A stretch of DNA of 64,000 bases from Hyposmocoma kahamanoa (lineage: Eukaryota > Arthropoda > Insecta > Lepidoptera > Cosmopterigidae). The DNA lies in assembly GCF_003589595.1 (NCBI RefSeq), contig NW_020656077.1:8988714-9052713 (forward strand). Reading direction: 5' to 3'. Made by a program: the position numbers and the translations under genes. Below, piece by piece: positions 55,275 through 64,000 of this stretch (the first letter of the stretch is position 1; the number at the start of each line of letters is the position of its first letter). The notes under the pieces are model-generated. The model had not been told where the DNA came from. It made no database searches and was given only the letters and a program-made list of their open reading frames with translations.

Positions 55275-55515
55275 ACAAAGGTACGTCGTTGGTGGTAAGC
55301 GACACGCCTATACATAACAGTTGCAATGCCACTTAAAGCTTTATTGCAAAGATCTGAGGGGCACTGCCACTGCGCCCATCATCCTGAGACATAAGTTGAC
55401 AAGTCCCATGTGCTTGTAATTTCACCAACATCCTTAACCTTTTAAATCGGAACGAATTAATGCCACATTACTGCTTGGCGGCAGAAATAAGTAAGGTGGC
55501 AGTACTTCCCTGGAC
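55275..55515 (+). repeat. dispersed repeat D, copy 6
   Basis: Hallmarks GGTAAGCGACACGCC, CACTGCCACTGCGCCCATCA, TACTGCTTGGCGGCAGAAAT. Confidence 0.8.
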
Positions 55516-56502
55516 GAATATAGCAGTTGAGTTAAATTTTTACGCTACTTCCATCTGTTTAGTGGAAGAAAAATTTTTCGTCGTTAAATTTAATTTTTAC
55601 TGAAAAATAGCTGAAAGATAAAACGGATATGAACTGAAACATTTCCAAAGATAATGTTTTTAACTCGCTTTGCGAACCTTGTTTGTTGTTGTTTTGTTCG
55701 AATATCGCGTCCAGTGAAGTAGAACAAGATCTTTCAAAGAATAAGCTCATGTACTGCCGCCTGTATTTTAGATTTTACCTCTTTTCTTCTCTGAACTATT
55801 GACGTCACTTTGGAATTAAAGTCGCATGTACATGCCGTCACAGGTTACATAGTATAGATAAGTGAAAAACAAAATCAATCAAATCAATTGAAAAAAACGT
55901 ATAATAACATTCTATCGAAATTATATGGGAATAATAGGAAGTTACATCGGGCCGTTGTAACTCTTTGAAAATATTCTTAGGCTAAATTTGAGGTAATGAA
56001 GAGGCGTCGCGGTTCACTAAAATTATTCCGTACAACCACGCTCAATAGTAATAATATATATAATAGAGCTTTAAAGAGTTAATATATTGAGTCTCAGAAT
56101 GTTTGTCCGTGACACGTGCCTGTTCTGATGGCGGCCGGATTACAAAGTTTTTTTCTTCTACAAATTGACGTCGCAGTGGTGCAAGAAAGTTGTAAATTAG
56201 CGGACAAACCTGATACTTTTGCAATTTAAGGATGCTTAACATTCTGCTTTGAAGATAAAACAATAAATTATGTTATTTCGTTGGAAATATAGGTGACTCA
56301 GGCTTCCTCAAAACACTTTATCTCAAATTCGTCACAAAACTTGAAATAAATACGCGTACTCCCGACATTGCTATCAAATTATACTATAAGAGCACAGTTT
56401 TGAGTAATTAGTTAGTAGAGTTGTATGATTAAATGGACATTAGGCTGCCACTTAAGCAGAGAAATTTAAACCCATAGAAAAAAAAACAACGCCTTAGGAA
56501 AC
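55516..56502. other. intergenic, nothing identified
   Basis: No gene or recognised repeat. Confidence 0.45.
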
Positions 56503-56955
56503 TTTGGCATATCGATGCCTTACTTTCTCAAATTAGTATTTTATAAAAGGTGTTTATTCAGGAGATGACTATTTATATCGAGTTCTTAGGTTTTCGCGAT
56601 TGTTACACATAGGAAGTGAGACTATTTTTCCGGATTTAAATCGCGAGTATTTGTTTTTTCAAACCGACCAACGGTCACGGTTGACCATGGGTCCTGTAAA
56701 GGGCCCAAAACGTTTCATTTTCTATTTATTTTAAATTTCTTATCAAGGGTATTAATTCGGACGCATTGCTTAAAGAATACGTAACAGCCAGTGCCTAAAT
56801 ATGAAGGAAATGTAATTCGCCTGCAAAATTTATAATACAATCCATTTTTTTAATTTGAGTAACTTTGTGCTTTAAGATACGAGTTTGGGAAAGTAAGGCA
56901 TCCATATACTGAGTCAGCGCTCACTGTTATGACAATAATGTTATGTTTTTAGTTT
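56503..56955. mobile_element. TIR element H interrupted by repeat E (composite copy 1)
   Basis: H left end ATCGATGCCTTACTTTCTCA at 56513, E at 56577-56719, remaining H to GTTTGGGAAAGTAAGGC at about 56905. A short common flank follows (ACTGAGTCAGCGCTCACTG). Confidence 0.75.
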
Positions 56956-57077
56956 TATTTTCAATCTGTATTTGTATAATATTGTGAATAAAGCGTTTAT
57001 CTATATAAAATACCGATTGTTTGATACCAAGTGATTAACAAGACGTGCATAAGTGGTATGGTAAGGAACCTGTTGTG

Positions 57078-57290
57078 AAGAATAGTAAAGGAAAAATAAA
57101 TTCGATAATAATTCAAAATTTTGAAAAGGAAGTAGGAAGATAAAAAGGTGGGATGATAATGAAGGAAGTCAGCATCGTCACAACCTGTTCCGATTTCCGA
57201 AACCCGAAGACGAACTTAAGTTCAAAGAGATTGTAGAATGGGCAGGGCATATTGCGAGACATGTTGTAGGACTAGCACGACAGGGCGCTA
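57078..57290 (+). mobile_element. LINE-like remnant
   Basis: Contains AAAAAGGTGGGATGATAATG and GAATGGGCAGGGCATATTGCG, resembling K-K-R-W-D-D and W-A-G-H-I-A codons of RTE-like LINEs. Related to 48830-49130. Confidence 0.45.
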
Positions 57291-57295
57291 CTTGA

Positions 57296-57380
57296 TAATA
57301 TTTTGATCGAAAAATCATATTACAAAATAGAAGACTACGTGTTAGATAAAGATGTATGGAAAGACGACATGGCTCCAGAG
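57296..57380 (+). mobile_element. Jockey-like LINE fragment
   Basis: Nearly identical to 53435-53510 (TTTTGATCGAAAAATCATAT ... GACGACATGGCTCCAGA). Confidence 0.85.
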
Positions 57381-58075
57381 TGGGTTCTGGAGCCATAAAA
57401 ACCACACGCAAAATAGGCGCCTCGACGTCGAGTTGCGGAAACTAGCCCGTTGCACCAATACCAATAATACCAATACCGTGAGGAAAATGTGTTACGCATT
57501 CCCCGCCGCTGGGAGACGGCGGGTATATGTGGGACTCTCTCCTGGGGACTATGTCGGTCCCCAAGAGCATACCCATTAAAAACCTCACGATGTTCCTGCG
57601 CGCACCTGGCGACGGAGCCGCAGGGTCCCTCTTAGATGCTACCGCGACTCCGGTGGTGCCGGTCCGCCTTTGGGCGGAAGGGGGCGACCTGAACAGAGAT
57701 GCCCCGGAACATTTGGGGCATCTACCGGCGGCGGAGGCCTGTGCAATGCAGGGGCAGGGTCTCCCAACCCTGCACCCTGCTGGCCTCCGCTGATGGGACG
57801 CAGGCGGTCGGCGAAGAACCGTCGCGTGCGTCCACTCCGCCCACGCCGAATGGTGTCCGAGAGGGCGCTGTCTTCGCGGATCCGATCGGCCGTGTCCTTC
57901 TGCGACATCACGTCCTCGCAGAAGGAGACCATCGCCTGCCATGACCTCTCGCTTCCCAGCTTGGCTCTAACTATGCTGGGCAGTGAGAGGTCTCGTCCCA
58001 CCACCTCTACGAGATCCCGGCGCTGCTGGCTCCAGATCTGGCACACCTCCAAGGTGTGCCTCGCCGAGTCTGAAC
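57381..58075 (-). mobile_element. R1-like LINE 3' end, 5' truncated
   Basis: The minus-strand frame begins DSARHTLEVCQIWSQQRRDL and continues VVGRDLSLPSIVRAKLGSER, then FCEDVMSQKDTADR. This is the C-terminal C-x-x-W...R-x-x-L...S-W-x-x-x-x-x-F-x-E-x-V-M-x-x-K-E pattern of R1-clade ORF2. The 3' UTR contains GGTATTGGTATTATTGG, and its terminal part matches the LINE at 4.76 kb. Strikingly GC-rich. Long overlapping open frames on both strands are a composition effect. Confidence 0.85.
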
Positions 58076-58199
58076 CTAATCATGTCTTTGCGATAAACAT
58101 TCAACAACTGTTTCGTTATAATTCGGTTTTCGATGTAATGAAAATTCAAAGAAACGTTATTTCGGACAAAAAATATTCGACTTTGTGATAGGTTGCCGT

Positions 58200-58591
58200 T
58201 TCTGCCAGCCCTTGGGTTTCCCAAGTAGTCTACTAGACACGCATATTTACCTCAAACAGCTTGAGGATGTCCTTTAAAAGGCCGATTCAAAAGTATCAAT
58301 AAAGAAAGGGCATGTATAAAAGACTAAGAGCGTTTGGACGTCCGATGCATATCAGTTCCGAACCCGAGAAATTTTCGGTCCGAAATACAGGTGCACAGTG
58401 CACAGGCGACATCCGAATTGGGGCCGGGTGTTCTAGATTTGTAGAGTCTCGGATTCGGAACGAATGCAGTGCGTAAACGCTAAGGGCGTCTCTACATTCC
58501 TCTATACTGTCAGAAAAAGCTTTATGACGTGAAAGGATGAGTGCTTCATTCATGATAACGTTTCGCTTGGTCTTTTCGCTTTTTTTTTATA
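58200..58591. other. intergenic, nothing identified
   Basis: No gene or recognised repeat. Confidence 0.4.
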
Positions 58592-58795
58592 ATGCACACA
58601 CTCATAGCCCCCTAGAGAAACCCTGTGTCGCGGGTGCCATTTACACACACATAGACAACCACAAATTATACCAAAACTCACGAGACAAATAAATGCAGAT
58701 CATACAAAAATTTATCTCGGCCCAGAAACCCGGGATCTCTGCGTGACGGACCAGCGTGGTAACCGTTCGGCCATGGAGGTAGTGTATGCTCAGTT
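58592..58795 (-). repeat. SINE-A copy 8
   Basis: Antisense body (GTGTCGCGGGTGCCAT, ACAACCACAAATTATACC) and box A complement (AACCGTTCGGCCATGG). Box B is decayed. Confidence 0.85.
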
Positions 58796-59345
58796 CAAAA
58801 TGTAGTATCATGTCACTGCCTCTGTACAATGACGCAGTATTGAGGCAGTAATATGATTAAAATCACATAAACTAATTATCGGTTCAGGGAGGTGATAGTG
58901 ATGGGCATTGATTGATGTCTAGATGATAGTGATAGGTAAGTATCATTTTTTTCTCTATTACCGTTAATTTTACTGGTAAACTTTTCAAGACAATTTCTTA
59001 CTACTTGTTGTAAGATACATTGAAGTTGTTCAAAAAGCTTTTAATTTTTATTCGTGTAGTACAGTTCTTCATATATCTTTTTTCATATTACCTGCACTAT
59101 CCTCTAAACATATAAAACGGAGGAAAATGCATGCGTGGACACATTAGCACTATAGGAGCACAAGGCACTATTGTATTACACGAGTAAAACTTTGTTATGA
59201 CATAAAACATTTAAAATACAAGACATGCACAAGATTGATTTGTTTCCGCTGTAGACAAAGATTTACCTTCTAAAAATGTATTTCCTTTTGTCATTTCGTA
59301 GTAATACGAAGTATTTCCCTTGCGCATAAAATTAATTTAATTGAT
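58796..59345. other. AT-rich intergenic, nothing identified
   Basis: No gene or recognised repeat. Confidence 0.45.
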
Positions 59346-59349
59346 TTAA

Positions 59350-59490
59350 TTTGTATCGAGTTCTTAGGTTTTCGCGATTGTTACACATAGGATATGAAAC
59401 TATTTTTCCGAATTTAAATCGCGTATATTTGTTTTTTCAAACAAACCGACGTTTCGGGCCCTTTACAGGTCCCAGTCAACCGTGACCATG
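59350..59490. repeat. fold-back repeat E, separate copy
   Basis: ATCGAGTTCTTAGGTTTTCG ... CGTTTCGGGCCCTTTACAGG ... GTCAACCGTGACCATGG. Confidence 0.75.
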
Positions 59491-59681
59491 GGCAAAATAG
59501 CCGTATTAGGTTGGGTTATAACAATATGTCATCAACCCGTCTCGCGTAATTCTCACATTACAGCTTGGCGGCAGAAATATGTAAGGTTCGAGCACTGTTG
59601 TCCTGTAGAGTGGGTAGCATAGTGTGCACAGTGTTTATCTATTTAATTTTCTTATACCATTTTTCTTCGTTTTATTTTTGT

Positions 59682-60064
59682 ATCGAGTTCTTAGGTTTTC
59701 GCGATTGTTACACATAGGAAGTGAAACTATTTTTCCGGATTTAAATCGCGTATATTTGTTTTTTCAAACCAACCAACGGTCACGGTTGACCATGGGTCCT
59801 GTAAAGGGCCCCACACGTTTCATTTTCTATTTATTTTAAATTTCTTATCAAGAGTGTTAATTCGGACGCATTGGTTTAAGAATACGTAACAGCCAGTGCG
59901 TAAATATTAAGGAAATGTAATGTGAAATTAGCCTGCAAAATTTATAATACAATCCATTTTTTTAATTTGAGTAAATTTGTGCTTTAAGATACGAGTTTGG
60001 GAAAGTAAGACATCCATATACTGAGTCACCGCTCACTGCTATGACAATATTGTTATGTTTTTAG
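59682..60064. mobile_element. repeat E + element H composite (copy 2)
   Basis: Near-identical to 56577-56955, including the E/H junction (CGTTTCATTTTCTATTTATT) and the 45-bp flank after H. Confidence 0.8.
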
Positions 60065-60140
60065 TTAACGTTTCGGGCCCTTTACAGTGTCCCATGGTCA
60101 TGGTTGGCTGGGAAAACAAATATATGCCATTTAAATCTTG

Positions 60141-60352
60141 ACGGCTTCCGTGGTCGAGTGGCTTGCACACCGGTTTTCATGGTGTCGCCATCTCTGAGGT
60201 CCCGGGTTCGATCCCCGGCCGGGTCAGTGTAGAAACTAACTTTTCTATATTGTCTCGGGTCTGGGTGTGTGTGGTACCGTCGTTGTTTCCGATTTCCATA
60301 ACACAAGTGCTTTAGCTACTTACTTTGGGATCAGAGCAACGTAAAAAAAAAA
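60141..60352 (+). repeat. SINE-B copy 3 (best preserved)
   Basis: Head TCCGTGGTCGAGTGGCTTGC, box B GGTTCGATCCC, body to GATCAGAGCAACG, and a poly-A tail of 11 A. Confidence 0.9.
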
Positions 60353-60894
60353 ATCCGTAGAAATAGTTTCATTTCCTTATTTGTTATTGTATTTTTATTT
60401 ATTTTTTTAATTCAATCAGCTTGACTTGTAAACGTTTTATTAATGTAAACACTGTAAGCTTTCAAGTGTTTTCAAGAAATAAATAAATAAAAAAGGTGGC
60501 AGTGCTTTACTGGTACTAAACTACTACAACGTATATACACAAGTAGCTTTATTATACTAAGGTTACGATTTTATGACATTGAGTTGGATTTGCGTTGCTA
60601 TAAATAAGACTTGCTTTTGCGATAACATTTAAGCGAATATAATTATTATCGAGAAATTCTTTTATCCGGAAAATTGTTGCATTGAACGTTAACTTTATAT
60701 CTAAACCATTAAGGTTAACTTTTAATTGTGACAGTGTTCAATTATAATATCAAAAAATACTTTGCAATAAAATCGGTTAACAATACAATGGCCTACTTCC
60801 GCACAACTCTAGCACAATTTTATGAATGTACATTTTTTGCGAACCATACGGGATGTTAAGTATAGTAGAGTTATGGATTATTAGGTTATTAGAA

Positions 60895-61130
60895 GAGTGT
60901 TAGGTGTGTATGGAGAGGATAAGGGGAGAGGAAGAGATAAAGGCCAAAAGATGGATGGATTGTGTGAAAGATAACATGGATAAGAAAGACGTGAGTATGG
61001 AAATAACGGCTGATCGGGGAGAGTGGAAGGAAAATGCATGTCGTGCCTTAAAAAGACAGGAAGAAGAGTACACAAGAAAAGACTTGTGGATTATAATTTT
61101 TCGACTGTAAGCAGAATAAGGCACTCAAGT
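60895..61130 (+). mobile_element. RTE-like LINE 3' end
   Basis: The frame reads KRWMDCVKDNMDKKDVSM, then TADRGEWKENACRA, the C-terminal R-W-x-D-x-V-K-x-D-M ... D-R-x-x-W-K-x pattern of RTE-like elements in Lepidoptera. The rest is truncated. Confidence 0.75.
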
Positions 61131-61434
61131 CGACTGTATTTTTTTTGTATGCATGTTACGCGATAACTCTGATGGTCCCATTTAAATTTGGAGAAAATAT
61201 TCCACCTTTAAGGGTAGCAAACTAGGTAATCAATTCGGTTCGTGTGATATTCATTTATAACACTGAACTACGAAATTCTTTAACCCATTAACGGTAAAGG
61301 TTCAAGAAAAAACCGGCTATTTTCATTGACTCAGCGGGATATATGATTCTCCATTTATAAAATATGTAATTAGATAAGCGGTAGTAGGCCAAAAAAGCCT
61401 TGGTAGCCTAATGTATTTTTTTAAATAATACTAA
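61131..61434. other. repeat-like AT-rich DNA
   Basis: 61140-61220 (TTACGCGATAACTC, ATTTGGAGAAAATATTCCACC) resembles 53920-54040 in part, a LINE-tail-like dispersed sequence. Confidence 0.4.
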
Positions 61435-61640
61435 GTGACGGGAACAACAAGTCTTGTATCTGATAATAAATGACTACTCGCTTGTCCATGACAGTTGCCA
61501 CTCAGAGCTTTAAATCAGAAAAATTTGAGGGACACTGCCACTGCGCCTGTCACCACCAGCACCCTAGCCTTGCTTGGCGGCAGGAACAGGCAAGCTGGCA
61601 GTGCTTCCATGGGGAAGCTCTTTCACAAGGAGATCCTTAT
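61435..61640 (+). repeat. dispersed repeat D, copy 7 (internally shortened)
   Basis: Hallmarks GACACTGCCACTGCGCCTGT, GCTTGGCGGCAGGAACAGGC, CAGTGCTTCC. Confidence 0.7.
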
Positions 61641-61714
61641 TACGTATGATGTAAACATTTCACAACAAATATTTATTTATTTATTTTTTTATTTACTAAC
61701 AGCTTTACACCAAT

Positions 61715-62070
61715 TATGTAGGGTGGCCGCAGTGGAGATGAAGTAAAGACGAGAAAATATGATGAATAACTATATCAAATTTCCACAAAGGTATTTCTTA
61801 AACTAAATAATTTTAAGAACGTCCGAAGTTAGGTACGTTAGGTCTAAAAGTACTTATACGAAAAAAGATCTTAACTAAAGGAATTTAGTCTACGTCCGAT
61901 GTTAGGAACGTTGGGCCGAAAAGTGTCTCATAATTATAATTAAAATGACGAGTTTTGCACCGGTCACGTTGCAATGCACGGGGCGCGCGTTCCGGGGTGC
62001 GCGAATGCAAGTACATTGAACTGACGTTTTAGGTATGTGTGTTATGCAAATCTGGATACATAACACACCT
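61715..62070. repeat. dispersed repeat K, uninterrupted copy
   Basis: Contains the pre-insertion site corresponding to MITE-1 copy c (CTTAACTAAAGGAATTTAG at about 61871), then CGTTGGGCCGAAAAGTGTC, GGTCACGTTGCAATGCACGG. Confidence 0.75.
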
Positions 62071-62955
62071 ACCATTACAGTAATAAACACCAATGCGACA
62101 GTGTACATATTGAAACGTATATACTTATATAATAACGACATTACACTAAACATATACTAAAACAATGAAACCACAAATATCAACTTAATACATTACAAAT
62201 AACATATAATATACAGGGTCATTCTTGTAAATTCACACAGAGTGCATGAGAACAAGTCTATCCTGTCTGCAACATCATTCAGGATTCGCAGAGCTCTTGT
62301 GAACGGGGCCTTCTGGATCAGAGATTTTCGATTATAAATGTATTAAACTTAACATGTGTTTTTTTTATAATGTTACTCACTACTCACAATTAAAGTTATT
62401 AGAATAATTAGCACAGTGTCAGCTGTCAAAAAAGAAAGAAATATTTGTTCAGCTTTTTAGACTTATATACACAAGAAATTAATGATTACAACAATAAGCT
62501 GAAACGGATTCAACTTAGCCTGTTATTAAGCCACAGCTCGACTGCTATACTGCTGGTTTTCTATTAGAGCAGCTTTTATAAGATGAGATGGCACGAAAGT
62601 AGCTTACCTACGTTAGTTAGCACTAAAATTATAAAATATAACTTAACATTTTAACTAAAAATTACTATATGAATTGAATGTATGAAATATACTGATCTTG
62701 TTAAACATTTATGTTGAAAAAAATATAGAAAAGACTGCCATTATTGCCGCAACCAATTTCTTCTATTTAATCTTACTGCTCTTAGAAAAATGAACAAGTT
62801 TTCTAAATTTTCTAAAGAGAAAGAGACATAAAAATAAAAGTGAACAAAATTGTTATCTAGATCTCTAGATAGTACTGTTTTATTTTAACTTTAAAAGATT
62901 ATGGACGGCAAGTTGCACAGGGAAGGAGGAATTGTAGTCCATATTTCGTCGTTTG
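62071..62955. other. AT-rich intergenic, nothing identified
   Basis: No gene or recognised repeat. Confidence 0.45.
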
Positions 62956-62959
62956 TATC

Positions 62960-63280
62960 TTAAAGCACAAAGTTCTGTAACTTTACTGTAATGTACTTTT
63001 TTCTGTAACTAACTAAAAACACAAAGAATAGATTGTATATACAAATTTTGTAGGTTGATTTTGCACCACTTTTCCTTCATATTCTCGCACTGGCTTTTAC
63101 CCGTTCTTAAAGTAATGTATCGAAATTGATATTTTGATAAGAAATTTAAAATAAATAGAAAGTTTTGCAATCTTCTGAATAATCACTCTATAACATACGA
63201 CTTTGAGAAAGTAAGGCATCGATTTATAAAAACACCTGGCCTACGACACAAAAAAATTTGGGAACCTCTGCTATAGTTAA
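62960..63280. mobile_element. TIR element H copy 3 and adjoining hAT-type end
   Basis: H interior and right end at 62960-63222 (GAGAAAGTAAGGCATCGAT). 63245-63275 reads AAAAAATTTGGGAACCTCTG, like the right end of the hAT-like relic at 36950. Confidence 0.65.
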
Positions 63281-63714
63281 TGCTCTTGCTAAACTGTGCG
63301 TTGTTCGTAAACGTCTATTTAAAACAAAACAGTAGAGATGCGTGGTGCGGACGGTCCGCACCGTACGCACTAGCATTATTCAATTGTTATGTAAGGCGAC
63401 GACGACCTAAAATCAAATCTGGCTGCAGGTGAAGTGAGCTATGTTTGACACGCGATTCTAGAGCGACCGAAAAGCGGGAAACAATATCTTCTCAAAGTCC
63501 ACATTAGGTAGTAACTTTATATTATTACAGTATATTTAGAGTCGTGAGGACGTCCGTGGAATACCTTTTTGTTTTTGTCCGTCTATTTATGTCTGGGGTC
63601 AATGTAGAGCTACTGGTCTGGCGTAGTTTCCAACCCATCTGTATGAGTCTAGATAATTGTTTCTGACACCAAGTGTCGGGGCCAGCAAGTCGCGCATCTG
63701 TTCATAACAGTTCT

Positions 63715-63921
63715 ACAGGATATATCACGAAGAGTGTGCGAAGGAATTGTATGAGTTATTCCCGCCTTCTCCTTGCAACACTGGGACACTAGACGTAGGT
63801 TAGGATTCCCATTCCCAAGAGTGTACATTTATATGTCGAGCGCCTAGAAGTGGAATTCTCTGCCTGCGGAGTTATTCCCCGAACGCTATAACTTGGACCT
63901 TTTCAATGCGACAGTGAATAA
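63715..63921 (+). mobile_element. LINE C-terminal relic, cut by MITE-1 copy j
   Basis: Frames show FPPSPCNTGTL and a decayed R-x-x-x-x-W-N-S-L-P-A-E-L-F-P-E-R-Y-N segment. Same family as 7230-7568. Confidence 0.65.
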
Positions 63922-64000
63922 CATTGACTTACAATTATATGGACGTCGGGTATGCGCTAAAAAGTGTCCGAACTTATAGGGCGTTAAAATCGTATACAGA
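63922..64000 (+). mobile_element. MITE-1 copy j, truncated by the window end
   Basis: Left terminus CATTGACTTACAATTATATG and the first 79 bp. The left flank GTGAATAA should recur beyond the window as the target duplication. Confidence 0.9.

Noticed and set aside
57442..58188. Several long overlapping open frames on both strands
   Set aside because: Only the minus-strand R1-like C-terminal frame has recognisable motifs. The others are GC-composition shadows of it.
10967..64000. CRISPR-like array suggested by many recurring identical segments
   Set aside because: Recurring units are about 286 bp, far apart, in both orientations, with inverted ends and target duplications: transposons, in a eukaryotic genome.

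Overview
The window is a piece of an AT-rich, intron-containing, transposon-dense insect genome, most likely from a lepidopteran (moth or butterfly). The TipE-type sodium-channel subunit gene indicates an insect. The Lepidoptera assignment rests on the repeat types (RTE-like, R1-like and Jockey-like LINEs, tRNA-derived SINEs, many MITEs). It is inference: no species can be named from the sequence alone.

Three protein-coding genes can be supported. (1) A GC-rich single-exon gene on the minus strand at 643-1326 encodes a TipE/TEH-family auxiliary subunit of voltage-gated sodium channels. (2) A six-exon gene on the plus strand, 5848-17145, encodes the tRNA pseudouridine synthase PUS1; all splice junctions join in frame to a 411-residue protein. 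(3) A four-exon gene on the minus strand, 24934-20797, encodes MYG1, a metal-dependent 3'-5' RNA exonuclease with an N-terminal mitochondrial presequence; its exons join in frame to 369 residues. PUS1 and MYG1 are convergent, 3.65 kb apart, and in other animals both act on mitochondrial and nuclear or cytosolic RNA. Two short unassigned coding-like stretches lie nearby: 18692-19031 (plus, probably frameshifted) and 27819-28028 (minus, possible terminal exon). A repeat-poor stretch at 38430-39658 that ends in a strong splice donor may be the promoter and 5' UTR exon of a gene continuing beyond the window.

The rest is mostly mobile DNA, and right of 25 kb it is almost wall to wall. The most informative family, here called MITE-1, has a 31-bp terminal inverted repeat (starting CATTGACTTACAA) and 8-bp target-site duplications. 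It occurs ten times, in both orientations, including one 3' fragment and one copy cut by the window end. Other material includes Jockey-like, R1/I-like and RTE-like LINE fragments and a Penelope-like GIY-YIG endonuclease relic. There are PIF/Harbinger-type elements (one with transposase N-terminal sequence), hAT-like relics, three tRNA-related SINE families and several fold-back MITEs. Insertions are repeatedly nested, so relative ages can be read directly.

I found no CRISPR array, rRNA, functional tRNA, prokaryotic operon or viral gene. The region is best read as ordinary housekeeping genes embedded in an unusually legible transposon stratigraphy, not as a new dedicated biological system.
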